Made by a program: the position numbers and the translations under genes. 33,786 nucleotides of DNA from Bryobacterales bacterium (GTDB lineage Bacteria; Acidobacteriota; Terriglobia; Bryobacterales; Bryobacteraceae): assembly GCA_003157745.1 (NCBI GenBank), contig PMKM01000179.1, forward strand, positions 1 through 33,786. The letters are read 5' to 3'. The notes under the pieces are model-generated. The model saw only the letters and a program-made list of their open reading frames with translations. It made no database searches and was not told where the DNA came from. Below, one piece after another: positions 1 through 8,398 of the stretch. Each line of letters begins with the position of its first letter. Position 1 is the first letter of the stretch.

Positions 1-2
1 CG

Positions 3-527
3 GATGGGCCGCTGGATATGCGCATGGATACGACCGAGGGCATGACGGCGTCCGACTTGGTCAACTACACAGCCGAGAAGGCACTCGCCGACCTGATCTA
101 TCAGCTTGGCGAAGAAAGGGGGGCGCGGAAGATAGCCAGAGCAATCGTCCGCGCACGGCCCATACGGAGCACACTGCATCTGGCCGATGTAGTGGAGCGG
201 GCCGTGCACCGGACGGGCCGTCTGCATCCGGCCACGAAGACATTCATGGCGCTGCGGATGGCGGTAAACGACGAGCAGGGAGAGTTGGACCGGCTGCTGG
301 AGACGGGGCCGGAGATATTGGCGGAAGGCGGCCGGATGGTGGTGATCAGCTTCATGAGCATCGACGACCGCAAGGTGAAAGTGCGATTCCGGGAACTGGC
401 GCGGCAAGGGCGAGCGAGTCTTTTGACCAAGCATCCGCTGGTGCCGGGCGACCGGGAGACGGCGGAGAACGCGGCTTCGCGCAGCGCGAAGCTGCGCGCG
501 ATCGAGATCACGGAAAGAAGGAAGTAG
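3..527 (+). CDS. rsmH: 16S rRNA (cytosine-1402-N4)-methyltransferase RsmH, 3' part
   Basis: This is the C-terminal part of RsmH (MraW), which N4-methylates C1402 of 16S rRNA using S-adenosylmethionine. The gene runs off the left edge: the open frame continues from base 3 without a start, reading DGPLDMRMD, a motif found about 130 residues into the family's proteins. The segment then shows TASDLVNYTAEKALADLIYQ, the helical insert, and the C-terminal SAM-fold strands including VVISFMSIDDRKVK and the conserved KHPLVPGD-like tail. About 174 residues are present out of a usual 300 or so. The stop is 6 bases before ftsL, so it heads the visible dcw operon, which is its standard place. The internal ATG at 18 is not the true start, since homology extends upstream of it. 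Confidence 0.95.
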   Translation, partial: DGPLDMRMDTTEGMTASDLVNYTAEKALADLIYQLGEERGARKIARAIVRARPIRSTLHLADVVERAVHRTGRLHPATKTFMALRMAVNDEQGELDRLLETGPEILAEGGRMVVISFMSIDDRKVKVRFRELARQGRASLLTKHPLVPGDRETAENAASRSAKLRAIEITERRK

Positions 528-533
528 AGCGCT

Positions 534-1013
534 ATGGCGACGATGTCGGCATTCTTCGGTAGGACGGCGAACGTGGGCGCGGAGAGCGCCGGGCGGGCCG
601 CCACGCGTCAGGCGAAAGACTCGGGCCGCCTGCGGCCGCTGCCGTTCGACAACGTGCTGTTCTTCTCGAAGTCGATCGACAATTCGCGTCTGGAGCGGGC
701 GGCGGACCCGAAGGCCCGCAGCGCATGCTGGAGCGCGGTGGGGGCGGCGGCGGTGCTGCTGGTGCTGCTCACCGGCACGCTGGTTCCGACGCTGGCCGGA
801 CGCCTGGAAGGATACCGGCTGGAAGCGCTGAAGGGCGAGGAGCGGCGGTTGCTCGACGAACGCCGCACGCTCGAACTGCAGGAAGCCGAACTGCTGAGCC
901 CGGACCGGCTGCAACAGATGGCCGTGCGGCAGAACCTGGTGGCGCCGCAGGCGGGCCAGGTGGTGCACCTGGACGGCAACAAGCCGGACGGCGCATTTGC
1001 GCTGGCGAAGTAG
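534..1013 (+). CDS. ftsL: FtsL-like division protein
   Basis: Probable FtsL, the small bitopic protein that forms a periplasmic coiled-coil complex with FtsB and FtsQ and activates FtsWI. It is recognised mainly by position between rsmH and ftsI and by architecture: a cytoplasmic N-terminus of about 63 residues, one membrane segment at about 64-86, then a charged helical stretch (about 90-125) with heptad-like leucines. The sequence LLSPDRLQQMAVRQNLVAP resembles the end of the FtsL coiled coil. At 159 residues it is longer than E. coli FtsL (121), mostly because of the N-terminal extension. FtsL proteins diverge strongly, so sequence motifs alone would not secure the name. A second ATG three codons later (543) is an alternative start. 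Confidence 0.85.
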   Translation: MATMSAFFGRTANVGAESAGRAATRQAKDSGRLRPLPFDNVLFFSKSIDNSRLERAADPKARSACWSAVGAAAVLLVLLTGTLVPTLAGRLEGYRLEALKGEERRLLDERRTLELQEAELLSPDRLQQMAVRQNLVAPQAGQVVHLDGNKPDGAFALAK

Positions 1014-1026
1014 CGGGAACGAGGGC

Positions 1027-1043
1027 GCGCGAATCGCTCGCGC
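1027..1043 (+). other. Small inverted repeat just before the ftsI start
   Basis: GCGCGA (1027-1032) and TCGCGC (1038-1043) form a perfect 6-bp stem with a 5-base loop in the only gap between ftsL and ftsI. It ends 9 bases before the ftsI ATG, where a ribosome binding site would be expected and none is visible. In GC-rich DNA such a stem can arise by chance. Confidence 0.3.
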
Positions 1044-1052
1044 AACGCTTTC

Positions 1053-3047
1053 ATGCTGGAACGGCGTCTCAAATGGCTCGCGGGACTGATCCTGATCTGG
1101 GGCGGGCTGATCCTCTGTAAAGTGGTTTCGCTGCAGGTGGTGCATCACCGGCAATACGCCGGGCTGGCGCGCGCGCGGCAGGAGCAGGTGATTACGATCC
1201 TGGCGGCGCGGGGAGCGATATTCGACCGCACGGGCGCGCCGCTGGCGATGAGCGTGCCCACCCAATCGATCTATTTGAATCCGCAAAAAGTGCCGGACCT
1301 GGGCGTGGCGGCCGATATTCTGGCCATGGTGCTGACGATGGACCGGGTGGATTTGTACGCGCGTCTGGAAGCGGCGCGCGAGGGCGGGCGCGGCTACTTC
1401 ATGGTGAAGAAGAAGGCGGCGTGGGAGGAAGCGCAGCGGCTGCGCGGGATGGGGTTCGACTGGATCGAAATCGAAAGCGGCAGCGAACGGCACTACCCGA
1501 ACGGGGCGCTGGCGGGGCACATTCTGGGCGGCGTGGACTTCGCGGAAAAGGGCAACTCGGGAATCGAAAGAGTGCTGGAAGCGGACCTGGAAGGCGCGCC
1601 GGGCGAAGAGCGGGTGCTGACCGACGTGCGGGGGCGCGGCATCGATGCGCTGGTCGAATCGGAACCGAAGCCGGGCGCGGCGCTGACGCTGACCATCGAC
1701 GAGCGGGTGCAATTCGTGGCCGAGCGCGAACTGGCCAGCGCTGCGCGTGAGAAGGGCGCGCACAGCGGGAGCGTGGTGGTGATGAACCCGCGCAACGGCG
1801 AGATTCTGGCGCTGGCGAGCTATCCGGGGTACGATCCCAACCAGCCGCCGGTGGCGGCGGACAATCCGGAGGCGCGGTTGAATCACGCGGCGTCGGTTCC
1901 CTTCGAGCCGGGGTCGGTATTCAAGGTGGTGACGCTGGCGGCGGCGCTCGAGACGACCGGGCTGCGGCCGGAGAGCAGGATCGATTGCGGGCGGGGCTCG
2001 ATCACGCTGTTCGGAAGGACGATTCACGAAGCGCACGGCGGATACGGCGTGATGTCGATGGCGGACGTGCTGAAGCATTCGAGCAACGTGGGCGCGATCC
2101 GGATTGGGATGACGGTAGGCGAGACGCGGATGCACGAATACGTGCGGCGGTTCGGGTTCGGCGAGAGGACCGGGGTGCCGCTACCGGCGGAATCGCGCGG
2201 GCGGCTGCGCAGCCTGGACCGGTGGAGCAAGCTCTCGCTCGCTTCGATCTCGATCGGGCAGGAAGTTTCGGTGACCGCGTTGCAACTGGCGCAGGCGGCC
2301 TCGATCGTGGCTAACGGCGGACTGCTGGTGCGGCCGCGGCTGGTGCTGAAGAAGGGCGGGCAGGCGGTGGCGGTGGCGGCGCCGGTGCGAGCGATCACGC
2401 CCGAGACGGCGATGACGATGCGGCAAATGATGGAGGGCGTGGTGCTGCCGGGAGGGACCGGGTACCCGGAGGCGCGCCTGGCGGGATACTCGGCGGCGGG
2501 GAAGACCGGAAGCGCGCAGATTTACGACGTGGTCCACAGGCAGTACACGCATAACTACAATGGCTCGTTCATCGGCTTCGCGCCGCTGAATAATCCAGCC
2601 ATCGTGGTGGTGGTGACGCTGAACGGGACGCACGGCAACATGGGATTCGGCGGACGGGCGGCGGCGCCGGTGTTCCACGCGGTGGCGACGGAGGCATTGC
2701 GCGTGCTCGACGTTCCCAAAGACCTGCCCGAGGCGCCGGCGCCGGTGGTGGCGGCCAGCAAGGATGCGGACAAGGAAAAGGACGATTTGGCGATGGCCGA
2801 CCTGGGGTCGGGCGAACCGAATATCCTGGAAGAAGGTGAAGAGGATGGGCCGGGCGCGGCAACTATGCTGGCAGGGCTGAAAGTGCCGGACTTCAAGGGC
2901 AAGACGATGCGTGCGGTGCTGGCGGAAGCGGCGGAACGAGGACTGGCGGTGATACCGGATGGCAGCGGGGTGGCGCGCTTGCAGCGCCCGCCGGCGGGGA
3001 GCGTATTGCGGCACGGAGAACGGATTCGGGTGCGGTTTTCGCGATGA
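1053..3047 (+). CDS. ftsI: Septal peptidoglycan transpeptidase FtsI (PBP3) with C-terminal PASTA domain
   Basis: Class B penicillin-binding protein that crosslinks septal peptidoglycan together with FtsW. It has a short cytoplasmic N-terminus, one membrane anchor at about residues 8-28, a PBP dimerisation domain (about 45-200, with RGAIFDRTG), and a transpeptidase domain with all three active-site motifs: SVFK (Ser288 nucleophile, Lys291), SSN (343-345) and KTG (484-486). The last 54 residues (from 611, VPDFKGKTMRAVL) form a PASTA domain, more typical of Gram-positive PBP2x and spore-type PBPs than of E. coli FtsI, which explains the length of 664 residues. The gene starts 39 bases after ftsL with no clear Shine-Dalgarno, and its stop overlaps murE by 4 bases. 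Confidence 0.96.
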   Translation: MLERRLKWLAGLILIWGGLILCKVVSLQVVHHRQYAGLARARQEQVITILAARGAIFDRTGAPLAMSVPTQSIYLNPQKVPDLGVAADILAMVLTMDRVDLYARLEAAREGGRGYFMVKKKAAWEEAQRLRGMGFDWIEIESGSERHYPNGALAGHILGGVDFAEKGNSGIERVLEADLEGAPGEERVLTDVRGRGIDALVESEPKPGAALTLTIDERVQFVAERELASAAREKGAHSGSVVVMNPRNGEILALASYPGYDPNQPPVAADNPEARLNHAASVPFEPGSVFKVVTLAAALETTGLRPESRIDCGRGSITLFGRTIHEAHGGYGVMSMADVLKHSSNVGAIRIGMTVGETRMHEYVRRFGFGERTGVPLPAESRGRLRSLDRWSKLSLASISIGQEVSVTALQLAQAASIVANGGLLVRPRLVLKKGGQAVAVAAPVRAITPETAMTMRQMMEGVVLPGGTGYPEARLAGYSAAGKTGSAQIYDVVHRQYTHNYNGSFIGFAPLNNPAIVVVVTLNGTHGNMGFGGRAAAPVFHAVATEALRVLDVPKDLPEAPAPVVAASKDADKEKDDLAMADLGSGEPNILEEGEEDGPGAATMLAGLKVPDFKGKTMRAVLAEAAERGLAVIPDGSGVARLQRPPAGSVLRHGERIRVRFSR

Positions 3048-4534
3048 GGCTGACCGAACTACTTTCGGGAATCCGGCTGCGCCGCGCGGCGCCGCTTGAG
3101 CTGGCGAACGCGGAAGTCGCAGGCCTCGAATACGATTCGCGGCGGGTGCAAGCGGGCTACCTGTTCTTTGCGTTTCCTGGCAGCAAGGCGGATGGGCGCG
3201 AATTCGCGCGGGCGGCGCTCGAACGGGGCGCGGTGGCGGTGGCGAGCGAATCGGCTGCGCCGGCGGGTCTCGAAGCGCGCTGGATTGAGGTGGAACACGG
3301 GCGGCAGGCGCTGGCGGGCGCGGCCCGGCTGTTCTACGCGAAGCCGGACGAGCAGGTGGCGCTGACAGGCATCACCGGTACCAACGGAAAGACCACCACC
3401 GGATTCCTGATCGATGCGGTGCTGCGCGCGGCGGGATTGACGACGGCGCTGGTGGGCACGATCGAATATCGCCTGGCGGGGCGCGTGATGCCGGCGGTGA
3501 ATACGACACCGGAATCGCTCGACCTGATCCGGCTGCTGGACGAGTTGCGCGCGGCGGGAGGCACGCACGCGACGATGGAGGTGTCCTCGCATGCGCTCGA
3601 ACTGGGGCGAGTGTATGGGCTCCAATTCCACACTGCGGTGTTCACCAACCTGACGCGCGACCACCTGGATTTTCACTTGACGATGGAGGCTTACGGCGCG
3701 GCCAAGCAGAAGCTGTTCACGGGCGCGGGCGCGGGCGCGCCGGCGCCGGCCTTCGCGGTGCTGAACCGCGACGATAGCTTCGCGCGCGGTTTGCGGGTGG
3801 GGCCGGAGACGCAGGTGCTCTGGTACGGGCTGGGCCAGGATACGGATCTGCGGGCCTTGCACATCGCCGCGGGAGGCCGCGGGCTGCGCTTCGAAGTGCA
3901 ATACGCGAAGCAGCGATTCGCGGTGGAATCGCCGCTGCTCGGCAAGATCAACGTGTATAACATTCTGGCGGCGTGCGGCGTGGGGCTTTCCTATGGGCTA
4001 GCGCCGGAGACGATCGCACGCGGAATTGCCAGCCTGCAGGCGGTGCCGGGGCGGTTCGAGCGAGTGGATGCCGGACAGCCGTTCGTGGTGGTGGTGGACT
4101 ACGCGCACACGCCGGACGCGTTGCAGAACATCATTGCGGTGGCGCGCGGACTGAATCCGAAGCGCGTGATTACCCTGTTCGGATGCGGCGGCGATCGCGA
4201 CCGCACCAAGCGCCCGTTGATGGGGCAGGCGGCGGCGGAACTGAGCGATTTCGTCGTGCTGACCAGCGACAACCCGCGCTCGGAAGATCCGCTGACGATC
4301 ATGAACGACGCGCTGGTGGGCATCCGGCGCGTGGATAAACCGCTGATCGTGGAACCGGACCGCGCGACTGCCATCGCCCGCGCGCTCGACGAGGCGCGCG
4401 AAGGCGACCTGGTGATTCTGGCGGGGAAGGGTCACGAAACGTACCAGGTGCTGCACGATCGGACTATCGCATTCGACGACCGGGCAGTGGCCCGCGAAGT
4501 GCTGCGAGGTTATGGGTATCATTCGCAGGATTGA
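3044..4534 (+). CDS. murE: UDP-MurNAc-L-Ala-D-Glu:meso-diaminopimelate ligase MurE
   Basis: Cytoplasmic ATP-dependent ligase adding the third stem-peptide residue to UDP-MurNAc-dipeptide. It has the Mur ligase order: N-terminal UDP-binding domain (about 1-100), central ATPase domain with P-loop GTNGKTT (Gly112, Lys116), the MEVSSHAL motif, and a C-terminal domain with FGCGGDRDRTKRP. The motif DNPR at 409-412 is the one used by meso-diaminopimelate-adding MurE enzymes, so the peptidoglycan is predicted to contain meso-DAP. The length of 496 residues is normal. The start ATG overlaps the ftsI TGA (ATGA), implying translational coupling, and murF follows 3 bases after the stop. Confidence 0.97.
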   Translation: MRLTELLSGIRLRRAAPLELANAEVAGLEYDSRRVQAGYLFFAFPGSKADGREFARAALERGAVAVASESAAPAGLEARWIEVEHGRQALAGAARLFYAKPDEQVALTGITGTNGKTTTGFLIDAVLRAAGLTTALVGTIEYRLAGRVMPAVNTTPESLDLIRLLDELRAAGGTHATMEVSSHALELGRVYGLQFHTAVFTNLTRDHLDFHLTMEAYGAAKQKLFTGAGAGAPAPAFAVLNRDDSFARGLRVGPETQVLWYGLGQDTDLRALHIAAGGRGLRFEVQYAKQRFAVESPLLGKINVYNILAACGVGLSYGLAPETIARGIASLQAVPGRFERVDAGQPFVVVVDYAHTPDALQNIIAVARGLNPKRVITLFGCGGDRDRTKRPLMGQAAAELSDFVVLTSDNPRSEDPLTIMNDALVGIRRVDKPLIVEPDRATAIARALDEAREGDLVILAGKGHETYQVLHDRTIAFDDRAVAREVLRGYGYHSQD

Positions 4535-4537
4535 ACC

Positions 4538-5908
4538 ATGACCTTCGATTTACAACAAGTGGCTCGAGCCATGAAGGCCGCGGGCGAGCCGGCGGCGCGG
4601 CCGGTGGCGGGTTGGACCGTGGACACGCGGACACTGGTGGCCGGCGATGTGTACTTTGCGCTACACGGCGAAAAACGCGACGGACACGAATTCGTGCCGC
4701 AGGCGATTGCGCAAGGCGCGGCTGCGGTGGTTGTCGAAACAGCGTGCGCGGAGGCGAATGCGCTACGGGTGGCGGACACGCTGACGGCGCTGGGAGAGTT
4801 AGGTGCATGGGCGCGGCGCGAGTGGGGCGGCACGGTGATTGCGGTGACGGGCAGCGCGGGCAAGACCACCACCAAGGACGCGATTGCGCACCTGCTTGCA
4901 GTGTGCGGGACGGTGGGGCGGACGGTGGGAAATTTGAATAATCACATCGGGGTGCCACTTTCGATTCTGCGGCTGCCGGAGGCGGCGCGCACGGCGGTGC
5001 TCGAGATGGGTATGAATCACGCGGGCGAGATTCGCGCGCTCGCCTGCATTGCGCGGCCCGAAATTGGCGTAGTCACGAACGTAGGATTCGCGCACGTCGA
5101 GTTTTTCGATTCCGTCGATGGAATCGCGGCGGCCAAGCGCGAGCTGATCGAGAGCCTGCCGCCGGATGGCGTGGCGGTGCTGAACGCCGACGACGCGCGT
5201 GTGCGCGGCTTTCGCGATGTGCATCCGGGGCGGTCGGTGACATTCGGTTTTTCCGATAGTGCCGACGTGCGCGCGGAAGGCGTGATGACGAATGGCGCGG
5301 GGACGCGGTTTCGTGCGTTGGGGGTGGATTTCGAAACCGGCCTGGCTGGGACGCACGTCGTGATGAACCTGCTGGCGGCGCTGGCCGTGGCGCATGTGAT
5401 GGAGATTCGGCCGGAGGAATTGCGCGAGGCCGTGGCCAGCTTCACGGTGGACGCGATGCGCGGCGGGCGCTCGGTTCATGACGGCATCGTGGTGTGGAAC
5501 GATTGCTACAACTCGAATCCGGAGGCGGCCGCGCGGATGATCGACGTGCTGGGCCAGACGCAGGCAGCGCGGCGCTTCGCGGTGTTGGGCGAGATGCTCG
5601 AGTTGGGGCAGGCGGGCGAGGCGCTGCACCGGCAGGTGGGCGCGTATGCGGCGCGGCACGGGGTGGATGTTTTGGTCGGCGTGCGCGGACAGGCGCGGCC
5701 AATGGTGGAAGCGGCGCGGGACGAAGGACTGGGCGCGGCGCACTTTTTCGACGACCCGGCCGAGGCCGGAGAATTCGTTCGGGGCCTGGCGCGCGCGGGC
5801 GATGCGGTGCTATTCAAAGGCTCGCGCGGCGTGCGCATGGAGCGCGCGCTCGAGCGGTTTCAAGCGGAGCGGCCAGACGGGCCGGCGAAGGAGCAGGGCC
5901 GCCCCTAG
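4538..5908 (+). CDS. murF: UDP-MurNAc-tripeptide:D-Ala-D-Ala ligase MurF
   Basis: Cytoplasmic ligase that adds D-Ala-D-Ala to UDP-MurNAc-tripeptide, completing the pentapeptide precursor. Visible motifs are the N-terminal VDTRTLVAGDVYFALHGE, the P-loop GSAGKTTTK (Lys109), EMGMNHAGEI, the NPxS-type region VWNDCYNSNPEAA, and LGEMLELG in the C-terminal domain. The 456-residue length is usual. It starts 3 bases after murE. Its substrate dipeptide needs a D-Ala-D-Ala ligase (ddl), which is not in this window. The last 15 or so residues are proline/glycine-rich and probably unstructured. Confidence 0.97.
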   Translation: MTFDLQQVARAMKAAGEPAARPVAGWTVDTRTLVAGDVYFALHGEKRDGHEFVPQAIAQGAAAVVVETACAEANALRVADTLTALGELGAWARREWGGTVIAVTGSAGKTTTKDAIAHLLAVCGTVGRTVGNLNNHIGVPLSILRLPEAARTAVLEMGMNHAGEIRALACIARPEIGVVTNVGFAHVEFFDSVDGIAAAKRELIESLPPDGVAVLNADDARVRGFRDVHPGRSVTFGFSDSADVRAEGVMTNGAGTRFRALGVDFETGLAGTHVVMNLLAALAVAHVMEIRPEELREAVASFTVDAMRGGRSVHDGIVVWNDCYNSNPEAAARMIDVLGQTQAARRFAVLGEMLELGQAGEALHRQVGAYAARHGVDVLVGVRGQARPMVEAARDEGLGAAHFFDDPAEAGEFVRGLARAGDAVLFKGSRGVRMERALERFQAERPDGPAKEQGRP

Positions 5909-5917
5909 ATCGACGCG

Positions 5918-7054
5918 ATGCTTTATTACATACTCTACGAACTGCTCTTCCGGCACGTCAGCGCCTTTCGCGTCTTCCGCTACACCACGTTCCGCACCGC
6001 GTTTGCCAGCATGACGGCGCTGTTCCTGTGCGTCGCGCTGGGGCCGTGGCTAATCGCTAAGCTGCGGCAGTTTCAGATCGGCCAGTTCATTCGCGAGGAA
6101 GGCCCCAAGTCGCACCAGAAGAAAGCCGGCACGCCGACGATGGGCGGGGTGCTTATCATTATTTCGATCGTGATCCCGACCCTGCTCTGGGCGGACCTGC
6201 GCAATGTATACGTGTGGGTGGCGATGGCCTCGCTAGTGGGCTACGGGTGGATTGGATTTCTGGACGATTATGCCAAGGTGACCAACCGGCGCAACCTGGG
6301 AATGTCGGGCAAGCGGAAGTTGGTGTACCAGTTCATCGTGGGCTTCGCCTTCGCCGCCGCACTGCTGCTGATGCGCGCGCACGGGCAATTCTCGACCGCG
6401 GTGAACGTGCCGTTCGTCAAGAGCTATCAACCCTCGCTGCTGATCGGTGGACTGCTTCACAATCCCTGGACCTACCTGCTGGGCGTGCTGCCGTTCGTGG
6501 TGTTCGTGGCGCTGGTGGTGGTGTTCTCGTCGAACGCGGTGAACCTGACGGACGGATTGGACGGCCTGGCGATCGGGCTGATGGTGATTTCGGCGGGCGC
6601 GTTGACGATGCTTACGTATGCGGGGGGGCACGCGCAATTGGCCCAGTACCTGCAACTGGCGCGCAATCCGCACTCCTCCGAACTGACCGTGTTTTGCGGC
6701 TCGATGACGGGCGCCAGCCTGGGATTCCTCTGGTACAACGCGCACCCGGCGGAGATTTTCATGGGCGACGTCGGATCGCTCGGGCTGGGCGGCGCGATGG
6801 CCGTGGTGGCGATACTGATCAAACAGGAACTGCTGCTGCCGTTCATCGGCGGCATCTTCGTCCTGGAGGCGGTTTCGGTGATCCTGCAAGTGGGGAGCTA
6901 CAAGCTGCGCCACGGTAAGCGCATTTTCAAAATGGCGCCGCTGCATCATCATTTCGAGGCGCTGGGATGGACGGAATCGAAGATCATCGCGCGCTTCTGG
7001 ATCGCCGGCCTGGTGCTGGCGCTGTTTGCGTTAACGACGTTGAAACTGAGATGA
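5918..7054 (+). CDS. mraY: Phospho-MurNAc-pentapeptide translocase MraY
   Basis: Integral membrane enzyme that transfers phospho-MurNAc-pentapeptide to undecaprenyl phosphate, making lipid I. It has about ten hydrophobic segments and all the family signatures: SHQKKAGTPTMGG (65-77), the Mg-binding LDDYAK pair Asp116-Asp117, NAVNLTDGLDGL with Asp212 and Asp215, MGDVGSLGLGG with Asp284, and the triple histidine APLHHHFE (343-345). The length of 378 is slightly above the E. coli enzyme (360). It begins 9 bases after murF, and its TGA overlaps the murD ATG. Confidence 0.98.
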   Translation: MLYYILYELLFRHVSAFRVFRYTTFRTAFASMTALFLCVALGPWLIAKLRQFQIGQFIREEGPKSHQKKAGTPTMGGVLIIISIVIPTLLWADLRNVYVWVAMASLVGYGWIGFLDDYAKVTNRRNLGMSGKRKLVYQFIVGFAFAAALLLMRAHGQFSTAVNVPFVKSYQPSLLIGGLLHNPWTYLLGVLPFVVFVALVVVFSSNAVNLTDGLDGLAIGLMVISAGALTMLTYAGGHAQLAQYLQLARNPHSSELTVFCGSMTGASLGFLWYNAHPAEIFMGDVGSLGLGGAMAVVAILIKQELLLPFIGGIFVLEAVSVILQVGSYKLRHGKRIFKMAPLHHHFEALGWTESKIIARFWIAGLVLALFALTTLKLR

Positions 7055-8397
7055 CAAGAAACTGGGCCGGCGCCAGAGTGCTGGTGGTCGGCATGAAAAA
7101 ATCGGGACTCGCTTCGGCGGAACTGCTGGTCCGGCTTGGGGCGCGGGTACGGGCAACCGACCTGAAGCCGCTCGAGCAACTGGGCGAGGCGGGGGATACA
7201 CTCGCGCGCCTGGCGATTCCGTTCGAATTGCAGACGCCGGCCACGTTCCTCGAAATGGACGCGATCGTGATCTCGCCCGACGTGCCGGCGGATTTGCAGG
7301 CGCTCGACGAGGCGCGCGGCCGCGGCGTCGAGGTATACGGCGACGTGGAACTGGCGGCGCCGATCCTGAAAGGCCGGACCATTGGCGTCACCGGCTCGAA
7401 CGGGAAGACCACGACCACCAGCCTGATCGGTCACATTCTGGGCGCGGCGGGATTGGCGACGCAGGTGGGCGGCAACATCGGAACGCCGGTGACGGCGATG
7501 ATCGCGGCCTCGCGCGAGGACGGGTGGAACGTGCTCGAACTGTCGAGTTTTCAACTCGAGACCATACGCGATTTCCACGCGCACATAGGCCTCGCGCTCA
7601 ACGTGACGCAGAATCATTTGGACCGGCATCATACGCTCGCGAATTACGCGGCGGCCAAGGCGCGCCTGTTTCGCAACATGACGGCGGACGACTTCGCCAT
7701 TCTGAATGCGGACAATCCGATGACGGCCGGTTATGTAAAGCAAACGGCGGCTACGGTCGAATGGTTCAGCGGCACGCGCGCGGTGGAACGCGGGGCGTTC
7801 CTGCGCGGCGAGACGCTCGAGCTCGATGGGAAGCCGTTGATGGAAGCGGGCGAGATTCCGCTGCGCGGGCGGCACAACGTGGAGAACGTGCTGGCCGCCG
7901 CGATCGCCGCAGCGCGCGCGGGCGTGGCGCCGGAGACGATTGCCGCCGCCGTGCGCACGTTCCACGCCGTCGAACACCGGCTGGAGTTTGTGCGGCGGAT
8001 TGCGGGAATCGATTTCTATAACGACTCGAAAGCCACCAGCGTGGACGCGACATTGAAGGCGCTGGACGCGTTTCCGGGCGGCCTGTGGGTGATTCTGGGC
8101 GGCAAGGACAAGGGGCTGGATTTTACCGCGCTGCGCGAACCGCTCGAGCGGAAAGCGCACGCGGCGCTGCTGATTGGCGCGGCGGCGCCGAAGCTCGCCC
8201 GGCAACTGGAAGGCGCGCTGCCGCTGGTCGAATCGGGCACGCTCGAGGCGGCCACGCGCTACGGTTTCGTCCACGGGCGCGCGGGCGACACGGTGCTGCT
8301 GGCGCCGGCCTGCGCCAGTTTCGATCAATTCAACAGCTTCGAGCATCGCGGCGAAACGTTCAAGGGAATCGTCGACAAGATCGAGCGCGAGGGCTGA
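7051..8397 (+). CDS. murD: UDP-MurNAc-L-alanine:D-glutamate ligase MurD
   Basis: Cytoplasmic ligase adding D-glutamate to UDP-MurNAc-L-Ala. The start is placed at the ATG overlapping the mraY stop (ATGA). The open frame extends 84 bases upstream into mraY, but that extension has no homology, while MTRNWAGARVLVVGMKKSG looks like the family's N-terminal Rossmann strand. The P-loop is GSNGKTTT (Lys119), followed by LELSSFQLE and NVTQNHLDRH, and the C-terminal domain has DFYNDSKATS and GGKDKGLDF. The resulting length of 448 residues matches the family. ftsW starts one base after the stop. Confidence 0.97.
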   Translation: MTRNWAGARVLVVGMKKSGLASAELLVRLGARVRATDLKPLEQLGEAGDTLARLAIPFELQTPATFLEMDAIVISPDVPADLQALDEARGRGVEVYGDVELAAPILKGRTIGVTGSNGKTTTTSLIGHILGAAGLATQVGGNIGTPVTAMIAASREDGWNVLELSSFQLETIRDFHAHIGLALNVTQNHLDRHHTLANYAAAKARLFRNMTADDFAILNADNPMTAGYVKQTAATVEWFSGTRAVERGAFLRGETLELDGKPLMEAGEIPLRGRHNVENVLAAAIAAARAGVAPETIAAAVRTFHAVEHRLEFVRRIAGIDFYNDSKATSVDATLKALDAFPGGLWVILGGKDKGLDFTALREPLERKAHAALLIGAAAPKLARQLEGALPLVESGTLEAATRYGFVHGRAGDTVLLAPACASFDQFNSFEHRGETFKGIVDKIEREG

Positions 8398-8398
8398 C

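Noticed and set aside
6967-7050. Longer N-terminus for murD
   Set aside because: It lies inside mraY and lacks homology; the ATGA overlap start at 7051 fits the family.
8174-8398. Longer N-terminus for ftsW
   Set aside because: It is within murD and gives an arginine-rich, non-homologous extension.
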